A stretch of 64,000 nucleotides of DNA from Bromus sterilis (GCA_950022295.1 OX465598.1:98990001-99054000), one strand, 5' to 3'; positions 20,567 to 32,592 are shown, numbered from the stretch's first letter. The notes: a model not told the origin generated them from the sequence alone. Numbers and translations: made by a program.

Positions 20567-22867
20567 TCACTGGACGTTTGAGGAATCTAAGATATTTAGC
20601 TCACACCTCAGAGTGCTAAATTGCTTCTCATCCAAAGGCTTAGTGAATATATCAGCAAGTTGGTCTTCAGTCTTCATGTGGCTGATGACGATATCTTCCT
20701 TCAATACATGATCACGAAGAAAGTGATACCGAATCTCAATGTGCTTCGTCCTCGAGTGCTGTACTGGGTTCTGAGAGATCTTGATGGCGCTCTCATTGTC
20801 ACATAGTAGTGGTACTTTCTTCAGGTGGATGCCGTAGTCCTTCAGAGTTTGCTTCATCCAAAGAAGCTGTGAGCATCTAGCACCAGCAGCAATGTATTCA
20901 GCTTCAGCAGTGGAGAGGGAGACGCAGTTCTGCTTCTTCGATGACCAGCATACCAGAGAACGTCCAAGGAAATGACATGTTCCTGAGGTAGACTTCCGAT
21001 CCACTCGATCTCCAGCATAATCTGAATCTGAGTACCCAACGAGATCCAGCTGTGTGCCTTTTGGATACCATAAGCCTAGCGACAGGGTGTGAGCCAAATA
21101 TCGAAGAATTTGTTTCACCGCTTGGTGATCCGATTCCTTAGGTGCCGCTTGGAATCGGGCACACATGCAAACGCTCAACATTATATCAGGCCTAGATGCA
21201 CATAAATATAGCAGAGAACCTATCATGGAGCGGTATACCTTCTGATCGTAGTCCTTGCCATTTTCATCAGGACCAAGTTGTCCATTTGTAGGCATCGGTG
21301 TCTTGATACCCTTGAAGTCTTGCATCCCGAATTTCTTCAGGCACTCCTTGAGGTACTTCTCCTGAGAGATGAAGATGTCGTTGCGTTGTTGACGAATTTG
21401 AAGCCCTAAGAAGAACTTCAGCTCGCCCATCATGGACATCTGATACTGTTCACTCATCAAGAATGCAAATTCTTCACTGTTTTTCTTGTTAGTGCATCCA
21501 AATATAATGTCATCAACATAAATTTGACATATGAATAATGCATCATCATATCGTTTTGTGAAAAGAGTTGGATCGAGGGAACCAGATTTGAAGCCCTTGC
21601 TGATGCGGAAGTCCCTTAGTGTGTCATACCAAGCCCGAGGGGCTTGCTTCAGTCCATAGAGGGCTTTCTTCAATCTGTACACCATATCAGGTTTCTTTGC
21701 GTCTTCAAAACCCGGGGGTTGAGCAACATATACTTCTTCCTCAATATTACCATTGAGGAAAGCACTTTTCACATCCATTTGATATAACTTGATATTATGA
21801 TGGTTAGCGAATGCAAGCATAATACGAATGGACTCAAGTCTAGCAACAGGAGCGAAGGTTTCAGCGAAGTCGATCCCCTCGACTTGTGTATATCCTTGAG
21901 CTACGAGAAGAGCTTTGTTTCTGATGACTTGTCCATCTTCATCGAGCTTGTTGCGGTAGCTCCACTTCGTGCCGATAACATTGTGAACTCGAGGATCCGG
22001 ACGATTGACTAATTCCCAAACATCATTCAGTTTGAACTGAAGAAGTTCGCCTTGCATCGCCTGAATCCATTCCGCTTCTTGGAATGCCTCGGTGACTTTG
22101 GTGGGCTCTGAAATTGATAAAAACGAGAAATGCCCACAAAAGTTAGCTATACGATTAGCTCTTGCACGAGTAAGAGGACCTGGTAGGTTGACGTCGGCGA
22201 GGATTTTGTCCACTTGAACTTCATTCACCACGCGAGGAAGTCGAGGAGGATGATCTTGAGGCGCATCTTCGTCATTGCTATCAGATTCATTTGCATCTGC
22301 TTCAGGTGCTTCAGGAGCTTCAGGAGCTTCAGGAGTATCAGGAGCCTCAGGATCAGGATTATTTGCATCAGGATTTGGATGTTCTTCGGGAGCAGGAGGT
22401 ATGTGTGTTTCTTCAGGATGATCTACAGGAATGATATCACCAACACCCATCTTCTTGATCTGTTCTTCAGGTGGTGCTTCATCTAAATCATGTGGCAGGT
22501 GCTCTCTTTGGGAGCCGTCAGATTCATCAAATCGCACGTCTACAGTTTCAACAATTTTATAATGACTAATATTGAAGACTCTGTAGGTGTGCGAGTTGAT
22601 ACCATAGCCAAGCATGAAACCCTCACATGCTTTGGGTGCATATTTGGACTGGTGATGAGGATCACGAATCCAGCAGGGTGCACCGAATACTTTGAAGTAA
22701 CTTACATTGGGTTTCTTACCGACCATTAACTCGTATGATGTTTTATTGAAGAACTTGTGAAGATACACTCGATTGACGATGTGGCATGCAGTGTTGATTG
22801 CTTCAGCCCACCACTTGAGTGGAGTATTGTACTCAGCCAGCATCGTGCGAGCCATCTCGATGAGGGG
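20567..22867 (-). pseudogene. Sirevirus pol, C-terminal part: integrase end, RT and RNase H
   Basis: 762 residues open after the TGA at 22868-22870. Starts with the integrase tail (TPLKWWAEAINTACHIVNRV, KPNVSYFKVFG), then an acidic Pro/Glu linker. The Copia RT follows (GIDFAETFAPVARLESIRIM, LYQMDVKSAFLNGNIEEEVY, LKKALYGLKQAPRAWYDTL, catalytic YVDDIIFG), then RNase H (GYSDSDYAGDRVDRKSTSGT, SLSTAEAEYIAA, CDNESAIKI), ending TLRCELNILDSSNVQ. This is a full-length RT-RNase H block with its catalytic residues visible. Confidence 0.92.
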
Positions 22868-23660
22868 TCAGTTCTTCCTCTCAACAACTCCATTTTGCTG
22901 AGGAGTGTAAGGCGCAGAGAATTCATGAGTGATTCCCAAGTCATCGAGGAATTCTTCTACACCGAAGTTCTTGAACTCAGTGCCCTTGTCGCTTCGAATG
23001 TGCTTGATCTTCAGGTTGTAGTTGTTCATGACTCGCTGGGCGAAACGCTTGAGGATTGCTGGGGTTTCTGACTTATAGAGAAGAAAATGCACCCAAGTGT
23101 ATCGTGAGAAGTCATCAACAATAACAATACCATACATATTACCTCCAAAGCTTGAATACTTTGGAGGACCGAATAGATCAATGTGAAGCAATTCCAGAGG
23201 TCTTGTAGTAGTCATGATGGTCTTCGCTGTATGCTTGGCCTTGGTCATCTTTCCAGCTTCGCACGCACCACACAGCCGATCCTTTGAGAATCTGATTTCC
23301 TCAATCCCGAGGACATGTTTCTTCAGCACCAGCTTTTGGAGATTCCTCATTCTGGCGTGGCCGAGTCTTCGATGCCATAGCCAGCATTCAGAAGCTCGAG
23401 ACATGAGGCATGTAGCAACCTGAGGACCTTCAGAGAAATCTACAATATACATATCACCTTTCCTAACTCCACTGAAGACAATGGAGTTATCGCTAACCAT
23501 ATAGACAATACAACCATATTTTCCGAAGACAACAACGAGATCAAGATCACATAGCATAGAGACAGACATCAAGTTGTATCCAAGAGATTCAACTAGCATG
23601 ACTTTGTCAATGTGTTGGTCTCGAGAGATGGGCACTCTGCCGAGACCCAATACCTTACTT
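22868..23660 (-). pseudogene. Sirevirus pol: GAG-pre-integrase and integrase core
   Basis: Shows the pre-integrase and zinc-finger region (WLWHRRLGHARMRNLQKL, LCGACEAGK), then the integrase core with Asp in LLHIDLFGP, Asp in RSDKGTEF and Glu in PQQNGVVERKN. The frame ends with TGA at 22868-22870 just after the catalytic Glu and resumes in the same frame. At its N-terminal side a one-base shift near 23650-23660 separates it from the protease. Confidence 0.9.
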
Positions 23661-23814
23661 TACCTTTATCGGCGAAGGTGATGGTTTTCTTTGAAGAAGG
23701 ACTCAGAGATGATTCCATGAGAAGGCTTGTGTCACCAGTCATGTGATTTGTGCATCCACTGTCCATCACCCATTCAGTCTTTCCCTGAAAAGGAATTAGT
23801 ATCTCATACAACAA
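23593..23814 (-). pseudogene. Sirevirus protease (frameshifted)
   Basis: Carries the Copia aspartic protease motif WVMDSGCTNHMTGD and then ITFADKGKV, where the frame should continue into the pre-integrase domain but slips by one base. The catalytic Asp-Ser-Gly is intact. Confidence 0.85.
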
Positions 23815-24000
23815 GTTATGAGCCAGTCTCAGTTTGAGGAATTTATGGTTCCTCAGAATTAATTCCTCAGGATGTTCCTCAGGATTGATTCAATGAAACC
23901 AAACAATATAAATATCCTTCAACTGACTCAAATTGTATAGTCCTGGGCATATGATCTGCAAAATTTATGATTGCCTCAGGACATGTCCCTGCAAAGATGA
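23815..24000 (-). other. Gag-pol junction of the Sirevirus
   Basis: 186 bp between the gag stop and the recognisable protease, with several CCTCAG motifs. How pol is reached from gag cannot be read here. Confidence 0.5.
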
Positions 24001-25689
24001 TTAGTTCTTCTTTACCACCCACATCTTGATGGGTGGTTTTGTAGTACATGAGAACTGATGAGGGTGATGAGACCTAATGGGACGTGAGATGGTGGTATCA
24101 GGATAAACAAATGAATAAGCATTCTTATGAGGGGCTTCCCTGTGAACAAAATGGTTAGCAGATACATGATTATAACCATTTCCATTTGAGGTACCGTCCT
24201 CACATGATATCCTCAGCTCATTTGCATCTGCATTCACAGGAAGGTTAGTGATGAGGTCCTTCTGAACCCAGATCTTCTTGACTGGAGGACCGTTCCTGCA
24301 GTTAGTTCCGATGTATCTGGCGAATACCTCACCATTAACATCCTTAAATAGTTTATAGTTTGATTCAAAAGACTCAATCATCACATCCGAAGAAACAATA
24401 TCATATTCAGATAAAGTATAGGGATCAGGAGGAGGCATCTTTGCCCGAACCCAAGTGGTCTCTGGATATTGTTCAGGTTTCCAGTAGGACCCATCAGGGT
24501 TGAGTTTGCGAGTGAATGCGACACCTTCTTTCCTCGGGTTCCTGTTGAGGATCTGTTTCTTGAGGACGTCACAAAGAATCTGATGTCCTTTCAGACTCTT
24601 GAACATGCCGGTTTCCAGTAGACTCTTCAACCTAGCATTTTCTTCAATAATGTCTATGGTATCCTCAGATGAGGGGTTAGATACCACAGAAGCAATAGAA
24701 ATAAAAGAGTCTGAAGACATTGAAGAACTAGGCACAGAGATAATACGGTCATGTTGAATGCATTTTAAACAGGGAGGATTGAATCCTTCTTGTGGCATGA
24801 TGATCTGTTGGGAGAGGAGTGAGTCATTTTCTTTCCTCAGATCGTCATAAGACATCCTCACGCGTTCAAGTTCTTGCTTCCTCATGAGGAACTCATGAGC
24901 CAGATTCTCATGATCGGTAAGGAGTGCCTCATGACGATTGAACAAGTCATCAAACTTTGACTGAAGAATTTTTGATTCATCAGTCAACTTTTGAGTCTTC
25001 GTCATTTCCTCAACCAACATATCATCACTCCTGTTTAGTGAGATCTGGATCTTTTCAAGTGCACGTTGTTGTTTAGATGCAAGTTTAGCAAGTTTACCAT
25101 AGTTTTCATCAGGTTCTTCATCAGAGGGATCATCTGATGATGAGTAAGTAGATACCTTGGAGGACTTGGCCATGAAGCAGAAGGTAGGGGTTGTGTCTTC
25201 AGCTTCATCATCAACATGTGATGGATCAGATTCCTCAGTGCTGAAGATTGACTTGGAGACATGCGACGTGGCAAGAGCCAGTCCAGCCACACCCTCAGAT
25301 TCATCAGTTTCTTCCTCAGCATCAGGGTCGGAACCAGATTCTTTAGAGTCCAATTCTTTGCCGAGATATGCGCGAGCCTTACGGGAGTTGCTATTTCTGT
25401 ATCCAACAGGCTTTGAGGATCTTGAAGATTTCTTCTTTGTCTTTTCATCAGAACTGTCATCTTTCCCTTTCTTCTTCTTCTTCAATCTAGCTTCCTTTTC
25501 CCATAGAGGACACTCAGCGATATAATGCCCAGGTTTCTTGCACTTGTGGCAGACTCTCTTTCTTGTTTCGACAGAGTCATCATCTTTGCTTTTTCTTGAG
25601 GAAGATCTTGAGGAATTTCCGAAGCGATTCTTCTTCGTGAATCTTTGGAACTTTCTGGTGAGGAGAGCAAGTTCCCGGCTGAGGGTTTC
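24001..25689 (-). CDS. Sirevirus gag, C-terminal part
   Basis: Second part of gag, separated from the first part (39308-40026) by chromovirus 2. Counting the 5-bp target duplication once, the two parts total 2403 nt, an uninterrupted 800-residue frame. This piece has a CCHC zinc knuckle (CHKCKKPGHYIAEC), Lys/Ser/Asp/Glu-rich stretches (KKKKKGKDDSSDEKTKKKSS), a probable coiled coil (about LASKQQRALEKIQISL to LERVRMSYDDLRKEN) and a C-terminal region not found in smaller Copia gags. Gag packages the element RNA. Large gags with such extensions are usual in Sireviruses. Broken only by the insertion. Confidence 0.88.
   Translation of the reverse strand, partial: ETLSRELALLTRKFQRFTKKNRFGNSSRSSSRKSKDDDSVETRKRVCHKCKKPGHYIAECPLWEKEARLKKKKKGKDDSSDEKTKKKSSRSSKPVGYRNSNSRKARAYLGKELDSKESGSDPDAEEETDESEGVAGLALATSHVSKSIFSTEESDPSHVDDEAEDTTPTFCFMAKSSKVSTYSSSDDPSDEEPDENYGKLAKLASKQQRALEKIQISLNRSDDMLVEEMTKTQKLTDESKILQSKFDDLFNRHEALLTDHENLAHEFLMRKQELERVRMSYDDLRKENDSLLSQQIIMPQEGFNPPCLKCIQHDRIISVPSSSMSSDSFISIASVVSNPSSEDTIDIIEENARLKSLLETGMFKSLKGHQILCDVLKKQILNRNPRKEGVAFTRKLNPDGSYWKPEQYPETTWVRAKMPPPDPYTLSEYDIVSSDVMIESFESNYKLFKDVNGEVFARYIGTNCRNGPPVKKIWVQKDLITNLPVNADANELRISCEDGTSNGNGYNHVSANHFVHREAPHKNAYSFVYPDTTISRPIRSHHPHQFSCTTKPPIKMWVVKKN
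25685..25689. repeat. Target site duplication (left), chromovirus 2
   Basis: GTTTC, matched by GTTTC at 39308-39312. Confidence 0.93.
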
Positions 25690-28600
25690 TGTGGGCACCC
25701 CGGACTATATGTCTGAAGCGGCCAACTGTGCATACCGTCATGCTCCCATGATCAGTGTCGCATGACGCACAACTCGACAATGGATATCACAGTCACAAGT
25801 TCATACAGTACCGAATACAAAGTCATACATAAACATAGTCTTACACGGCCTCATCGGGCTCAAATGGCAGCGGAATAAGCAGAAGCAAGATAGATAGCAG
25901 CATCACAATCCACAGGCAAAGCTCAGAGCGTAGCACATCCTAGTACTCGTCAGTCGCGTCATCGTCAAATACCTGCTCCTCCAAGCCTGGCCGATTGAAT
26001 AACCAGGGACAAAGCCGTGAGTACATACAAAGTACTCGCAAACCACCTAAAGAAAGGAACAAAGATTTTTGTACAAGAAAATAATGGGATGGCTATATGG
26101 TGGGGTTTAACATGGGGAACCTAACTACTCAGTATTAGTTAAGTTGGCAATATTTTACTCTTGACAAATTTTAATCCCATAATTTATATTTGATTAAATC
26201 CTGTCCAACCCTTTTCAACATCATCGTGAACCATAATTCTCAGTACTAGAATTTCTCATCTAGTCCCAACAAAGTGTGGCCTCACTAGCTGTCCATGACC
26301 GTGGACTCCGGCTACTCGAATAGTTTTCACTCTGCAGAGGTTGTACACTTTACCCACAACATTCGATACATCCGCCGGGAGTTCCCACGGTTCGTCATAC
26401 CTCAGTATGCGGTTTTCGGATAATCGACCGTAGTATTCCCCTTGCCTATCCTAGTACAGGTGATCTACCCGATGCCCACATCCTGAACTGTTCGTGTGCA
26501 AGGTCATGCTCCTCGTGCAAGCCTTCACCGTAGTAGAGGTGCGGCAAAGTTCCGTACCGACACTGATATAGTCCAGCGTATTACACCCCCGACGCATCGG
26601 CAGGATTCCGGCTTCTGGGTACCATCGTGTACCTCACTCATGTAGTTATAAGATCCCCGTACTAAGATAAGCAAGCTTCCAACTAGCCCTGTCCCATACC
26701 AGAGTATTGTGGTTGTACTGTAATACTAGGTTTTGGCGGCACTTATAGAGAGTCCCTCTAGACTTTGAATATATTCAACGATGTTTCCAACAACCACAAC
26801 CTTGGCCATCACATCTTCTTAGATGTATGCCAATACATCAGGGGGGAGCAAGATTAACCAAATTATTATGTTGTCACTAGTTCTTTAGCAAGGCTTGTAA
26901 TAGTACCACAAGATTATCGGTGTCTAGTTTATTTCTCCCAAATAGGTAGGCTTACAAGGTATGTGGTGTTTCACCTAATAAACTAATACAAACCCATCCC
27001 CAAAATGATATAACAGTAGCATGATATATAATATGGTACCCAGAAGTAGAAACATAGGACAAGGGTTTGAGTTTTTGAAGATGGCTTGCCTTCCTCGGCG
27101 GTGTCTCCCGGTACGGCTTCTTCGGCTTGGAAGGAGTCTTCACCTGGAACGTTAAGCGGTTCGTCTACAGAGCACACAATTACCATGAGGCAAAAGCAGC
27201 ACACGGCACACAACATTCAATTTTCACAATCAAACACAACAACAAGGGCAAAATAATTCTCAGAGTTTTAACTCCCATGTTTATTAAGTCCTAAAACATG
27301 CAACCAAGGCTAAATTTTACAACAAAGCATTAGGATAACTTTACTGGATTTATTAATTGGCGGTAAAGCAACTTTAACTATAAGCAATATTATTAACCTA
27401 TTTTATTCACTAACAACCTTTTAATTTTTATTAACTCAACAACCAATTGCATAGCAATAACCAACTGACCAAAGGTTAGTTTTATATTAAACTAATAATT
27501 TAATATTACTAGTATTATTTAAATAAGAATTAAACTAGCAAGGGTAATAATAATAAAAAGGCCACAAATTTGTTTAACCTAAAAACTAGTCTACACACAC
27601 AGAAAAATCAAGAATAATCATAGGAATATAAACAAGTCAACATCACATTTTTAGAGTCAACAAGGAATTAACTAAAACTATTCTTAGCTGCTAAAAAGCA
27701 CGATAAACTAATTAAAACTAAAGCAATTATTTTGGCACTGCACAAAAATTATTCTAAACATGCAGAATTATAGATATTAATTTTATGCACACAACAAAAT
27801 TGATTTCACTGGATTTGGAGCTGTATTTATTTCTCTAGAAATAAAATGGTGTTGCTGATAAAAAGAAAAAGGAAACTGCAGGCCGGCCCGGTTATCTGGC
27901 GCCCACGGGCACTGTTTTTTTTCTCTTTTTTTTTAAACGAAGGGGTATGGGTGCCTCCTGGCCGTCGGATCAAGTCCGATCTGACGGCTGGGGGATCGTC
28001 TTCCCCAGCGAGCCTGGGAGGCTCGGCCTCCCCAGGCAATGGCGGCCAGAGGCTAGGGCCAGCCTCGCCGGCGGCCCTCCGGTGGCCGGAGGCCGGAGGC
28101 AGGGGGCGGCGGAGGTAGGGGAGGTCGAGGGGGTTCCATTTTTGCGCATAAATAGGGCATGCAACGCGGAAAAAAAACGGGGCGCCATGGTGGACAGCAG
28201 GGACGGGAGCTCACCGTGGGGGTCGTTCCGGGCGGCTGTAGGCGACGGCGAGGTGTGGCGGGGGCGCGGCTCGGTGGCGGGGTTCCGTTTTTGGGCTCGG
28301 AGGCGGCGTGCGAGGTCCGGAATGGAAGAAGCTTCGGCTTGGGAGGCTCGGGGTAGACGGCGTCGGGGTAGCACAAGCTCGGGGTAGGGCGTCGCCTCCT
28401 CCTCCTGGCCGGCGGCTCCGGCGTGAGCGAGGCAGAGGGGCGGGCTCGCCGGCCTCCCCTCCTCCTCCTCCTCCGGTCTCCCTCTTCCTCCTCTTCCGGT
28501 CTCCCTCTTCCTCCTCTTCTCCTTCCTCTCTTCTTCTGCTCGGGCTGGCAAAGCGGACGAGCGGGGTGGTGTGGTTGGGTGGTGCTGTAGTGCGCGAGTG

Positions 28601-29618
28601 TGGAGAGGAGGGCTGGGGCGGCCTCCTTTCATAGGCGAGCGAGGGAGAGCTCCAACGGGAGGGAGAGGCCATGCTGGCGATCCGTGGCTTCGAGCGCCAT
28701 TGGTGAAGGTGGGCAGTGGGAGAGCTCGTGAGGGTGCTCCGGTGGGTCGTTCCACCGTGGAGATCGCCGATCACATGAAGGGCTTGAGTTGGGGGTAGGA
28801 ATCGCGCTGGCAAGCCACGGGGGCGATCCTCGGGGTCGTCTTCGGTTGGGAAATGGGGCATGGGTGGCTGACAGGGGGCTCGGGGGAGAGAGAAGAGAAG
28901 AACGAGAGAGAGAGAGGTTACGAGAGGGAGAGAGGCTCTCCCTGCGTGGGGAGAGGGAGAGAGAGAACGTGAGAGAGAGGGGAGGTTAGAGGGAAAGAGA
29001 GAAATTAGGGGAGGGATTAGTGGGGGGTAGTTAGGATAGTTTCTCTCTTTTTTTCACTCTAGTTAATATATACATTTTTTTAGTAAAACTGGGTTAACAC
29101 ATAAAAGAAAACATCCCAGGAATTTTTGTTGGAGAAACCATAAACATACACATTTTTTTATGAGTTATGACGGTCATGCACTCATCTCATTATTATTTTA
29201 TGTAGTTAGGTATTTTTTTTGATAACTGCTTTAGTTATTTCTAACCCACAAAAGTTTAATGCCTAAGGGTTTTGTAGTGGTTAATATTATTAGTATTATT
29301 ATTATATAGAAAATTTACTAGGTGTTAGCACCAAGGGTTTTTAGAATTTGACAAGTTGCCATTTTTTTATATGACCAACTAAGGATGAAGTGCATGCATG
29401 GTAGACATATATGGTTAACCATAGTCACTAGGTTATCTTAGGCACATGCAACACAAAATGATCACCATCACAAGTGCATCATCAAGCAACAACATGACTA
29501 ACCCTAAGCACACAAGTTCAAGCATTGAAACACGACCTAACATTTCATGCAAGGTTTTTGTTGGCTCTAATTTTTGGTTAACTAGATTAACAAGAAGAGT
29601 AAAAGTTGGGATGTGACA
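25690..29618 (-). repeat. 3' LTR of chromovirus 2
   Basis: Starts TGTGGGCACC, ends GATGTGACA, and aligns with 35373-39307. It contains the palindrome pair at 26312-26339, a GC-rich block (27870-28870), a GA-rich tract (28880-29010) and a mutated TATA copy near 28627 (TTTCATAGG where the 5' LTR has TTTTATAGG). Confidence 0.95.
26312..26339 (-). promoter_or_regulatory. Paired palindromes in chromovirus 2 LTR
   Basis: CTACTCGAATAG (one mismatch from a perfect palindrome) and CTCTGCAGAG (perfect), 6 nt apart. The other LTR has the same at 35995-36022. Counterpart of 8191-8221 and 57518-57549. Confidence 0.6.
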
Positions 29619-29637
29619 GACCTTCCCCCCTTAAAAA
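29619..29637 (-). other. Polypurine tract of chromovirus 2
   Basis: Minus-strand TTTTTAAGGGGGGAAGGTC directly abutting the 3' LTR. Confidence 0.88.
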
Positions 29638-29657
29638 GAATCTCGTCCCCGAGATTC
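29638..29657 (-). other. Inverted repeat next to the polypurine tract (chromovirus 2)
   Basis: Minus-strand GAATCTCG-GGGA-CGAGATTC, 8-nt arms and a 4-nt loop. The pol stop codon (29656-29658) overlaps its first bases, so here it is essentially untranslated. Confidence 0.75.
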
Positions 29658-32592
29658 ACAAGCTAGTGAAGAGATGCGGGAACTCGCGCTTGAGGTAATC
29701 CTCTCGTTCCCAGGTGGCTTCCTCCTTGGTGTGGTTTGTCCACTGGACCTTGTGGAACTTGATCGCGCGCTTACGGGTGACTCGGGTGGCTTCTTCCAGG
29801 ATACGAAGGGGTGTTTCGCGGTACGTGAGATCCTGTATGATGTCCACCGTGCGGTGATCGATGTTCTTGAAAACATCGGGCTTGTCCGGCACCTCCAGAC
29901 ACTTCCGGAGCTGCGAGACGTGGAATACATCGTGCACATCGGATAACTCTGCTGGCAAACTCAGCTGATAGGCAACTTGGCCTCGTCTGGCTATCACCTC
30001 AAATGGTCCGATGTATCGTGGTGCTAACTTCCCCTTCACATGGAATCGCTGCATTCCCTTCAATGGGGTGACTCGGAGATACACAAAGTCTCCAACTGCA
30101 AAAGTCACCTCTCGACGCTTGGGGTCGGCATAGCTCTTCTGACGGGACTGAGCGGTCTTGAGACGCTCACGAATCAACTGGACCTGTTCCTCAGCTTCCT
30201 TCAAAACATCGGGTCCAAAGATCTTCCCTTCCCCGGTCTGAGACCAGTTTAGGGGCGTGCGACACTTCCGTCCATACAATGCTTCAAATGGGGCCATCTG
30301 CAGACTCGACTGATAGTTGTTGTTGCAGGAGAATTCTGCATACGGCAAGCAATCCTCCCACTTGGAACCATATGCTAGAGCACATGCGCGGAGCATATCC
30401 TCTAATATCTGGTTCAATCGCTCGGTCTGGCCTCCAGTCTGCGGGTGATAGGCTGTGCTGAAAGTGAGCTTAGTGCCGAGTGCCTCCTGGACTTGCTTCC
30501 AGAATCTCGAGGTAAACTGGGTGCCTCGGTCATACACAATCTCCTTCGGAACTCCATGCAGACAGACGATCCTTGACATGTACAAGTCTGCCAGCTGGTC
30601 TCCTCGATAGGTGGTCCGCATTGGAATAAAGTGTGCTACCTTGGTGAGTCGGTCGACGATGACCCAGATAGAGTCATGACCCTTGCTCGACCTCGGTAGT
30701 CCTGTGATGAAGTCCATGCCTATCTGTTCCCACTTCCATTCAGGAACTCGGAGTGGTTGCAACAATCCTGCAGGTCTCTGATGTTCTTCCTTCACCCTTT
30801 GGCAGATGTCGCACTTGGCAACATACAAGGCAATCCCACGCTTCATACCGTGCCACCAAAACAAGTCCTTCAAGTCTTGATACATCTTAGTCCCTCCGGG
30901 GTGGATGGAGTAAGGTGTATCGTGAGCTTCCTTCAGGATAGTGAGCTTCAACTCCTCCACATCAGGCACACACAATCGGCCATCAAACCAAAGAACTCCT
31001 TCATCATCCGTCGTGAACTTCGGGGCCTTGCCGAGGGGCATCTTCTTCTTGATTCCCTCGATACTGTCGTGTCCCTTCTGTGCCTCCTTGATCTGATCAA
31101 ATAGAGTCAGAGTCATCTCGAGGTGAGCCAGAAAACCGGGTGTAACAAGTTCCAAACCCAGATTCTCGAACTCCTCGTGCAGAGTTGGCTGCGTCTCTCT
31201 GATCATTGCATTAAGTGTGCATGGCTTGCGGCTGAGGGCATCTGCTACCACGTTGGCCTTACCAGGATGGTAATGGATTTCGAGATCATAGTCTTTGATC
31301 AGCTCGATCCACCTCCTCTGCCTCATGTTCAACTCCTTCTGTGAGAAAATGTACTTCAGGCTCTTATGGTCTGTGTATATGTCGCAACGGTGACCCATCA
31401 GGTAATGTCTCCACCTCTTGAGAGCAAGCACAACTGCGGCTAGCTCCAAGTCATGGGTGGGGTAGTTCAACTCGTGCGGCTTCAACTGTCGTGACAGGTA
31501 CTCAATCACCTTGCCCACTTGCATAAGGACACAACCCAAACCAATCTTCGATGCGTCACAGTACACATCAAAGCTCTTGGTCAGGTCAGGCATAGTCAAC
31601 ACTGGGGCAGATACCAATCTCCTCTTCAGCTCCTGGAAACTGGCTTCACACTTTTCTGTCCACACAAACTTCTGGTCCTTCTTCAACAACTGGGTCATGG
31701 GACGGGCAATGCTAGAGAAGCCTTCCATGAACTTGCGGTAGTATCCCGCTAGTCCGAGGAATCCTCTCACTTCGGTCTGAGTTGTCGGAGCTGTCCAGTC
31801 CATGACAGACTGAATCTTGGCGGGGTCGACGGATATTCCTCCTTCTGACAATACATGTCCCAAAAATCCAACTTCCTTGAGCCAGAACTCGCACTTGCTG
31901 AACTTGGCGTATAGCTGGTGCTCTCGCAATGTCTCGAGGACTAAGCGTAGATGCTCGGCATGCTCTTCCTCCGTCTTGGAATATATCAGGATATCATCAA
32001 TGAACACCACTACAAACTTGTCAAGGTACTTCATGAAGATCTTGTTCATGAGGTGCATGAAATAGGCCGGGGCATTGGTAAGTCCGAAGGACATCACAGT
32101 GTACTCAAACAAACCATAGCGGGTAGTGAAGGCTGTCTTGGGGATGTCCGACTCTCGGACCTTCAGCTGATGATATCCGGTCCTCAGATCGATCTTGGAG
32201 AAGACTCGGGCTCCGTTCAACTGGTCGAACAGATCCTCGATCTTGGGGAGCGGATACTTGTTCTTGATGGTTACTTCGTTCAGCTTACGGTAGTCCACAC
32301 ACATGCGTATGGTGCCGTGTCTCTTGTCCACAAAGAGAACTGGCGAACCCCAGGGTGAAGCACTGGGTCGAATCAGTCCCTTCTGGAGCATGTCATTCAG
32401 CTTCTTCTTCAATTCAACCAGCTCTTCGGCATTCATCCGGTAGGGTATCTGTGCAATTGGGGCTGTGCCAGGCACTAACTCGATGATAAACTCGATATCC
32501 CGATCAGGCGGCATACCGGGTAACTCCTCCGGAAAGACATCCGGGAATTCACATACCACATTCACTTCTTCAAGGGATGGCACCGAGACAGT
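29656..32592 (-). CDS. Chromovirus 2 pol: RT, RNase H, integrase, chromodomain
   Basis: About 979 codons open after the TAG at 32593-32595, in the same frame as gag. RT (about residues 40-260) has ELPGMPPDRDIEFIIELVPG and the catalytic FIDDILIYS. RNase H has DVYCDASKIGLGC, HDLELAAVVLALKRW, YTDHKSLKYI and ADALSRK. Integrase (about 540-800) has the HHCC region (HDTPYSIHPGG, CDICQRVKEEHQ), Asp in GMDFITGLP, Asp in YDRGTQFTSRF and Glu in GGQTERLNQ. The chromodomain is at the end (IKFHKVQWTNHTKEEATWE, stop after FPHLFTSL). All catalytic residues are visible, so enzymes could be active if the TAG is bypassed. Confidence 0.95.
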   Translation of the reverse strand, partial: TVSVPSLEEVNVVCEFPDVFPEELPGMPPDRDIEFIIELVPGTAPIAQIPYRMNAEELVELKKKLNDMLQKGLIRPSASPWGSPVLFVDKRHGTIRMCVDYRKLNEVTIKNKYPLPKIEDLFDQLNGARVFSKIDLRTGYHQLKVRESDIPKTAFTTRYGLFEYTVMSFGLTNAPAYFMHLMNKIFMKYLDKFVVVFIDDILIYSKTEEEHAEHLRLVLETLREHQLYAKFSKCEFWLKEVGFLGHVLSEGGISVDPAKIQSVMDWTAPTTQTEVRGFLGLAGYYRKFMEGFSSIARPMTQLLKKDQKFVWTEKCEASFQELKRRLVSAPVLTMPDLTKSFDVYCDASKIGLGCVLMQVGKVIEYLSRQLKPHELNYPTHDLELAAVVLALKRWRHYLMGHRCDIYTDHKSLKYIFSQKELNMRQRRWIELIKDYDLEIHYHPGKANVVADALSRKPCTLNAMIRETQPTLHEEFENLGLELVTPGFLAHLEMTLTLFDQIKEAQKGHDSIEGIKKKMPLGKAPKFTTDDEGVLWFDGRLCVPDVEELKLTILKEAHDTPYSIHPGGTKMYQDLKDLFWWHGMKRGIALYVAKCDICQRVKEEHQRPAGLLQPLRVPEWKWEQIGMDFITGLPRSSKGHDSIWVIVDRLTKVAHFIPMRTTYRGDQLADLYMSRIVCLHGVPKEIVYDRGTQFTSRFWKQVQEALGTKLTFSTAYHPQTGGQTERLNQILEDMLRACALAYGSKWEDCLPYAEFSCNNNYQSSLQMAPFEALYGRKCRTPLNWSQTGEGKIFGPDVLKEAEEQVQLIRERLKTAQSRQKSYADPKRREVTFAVGDFVYLRVTPLKGMQRFHVKGKLAPRYIGPFEVIARRGQVAYQLSLPAELSDVHDVFHVSQLRKCLEVPDKPDVFKNIDHRTVDIIQDLTYRETPLRILEEATRVTRKRAIKFHKVQWTNHTKEEATWEREDYLKREFPHLFTSL

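Noticed and set aside
27846..28989. Many overlapping open frames in the GC-rich block of the chromovirus 2 LTR (also 37540-38682)
   Set aside because: Frames are open on both strands because of GC-rich, low-complexity sequence. No domain, and the same block occurs in both LTRs.
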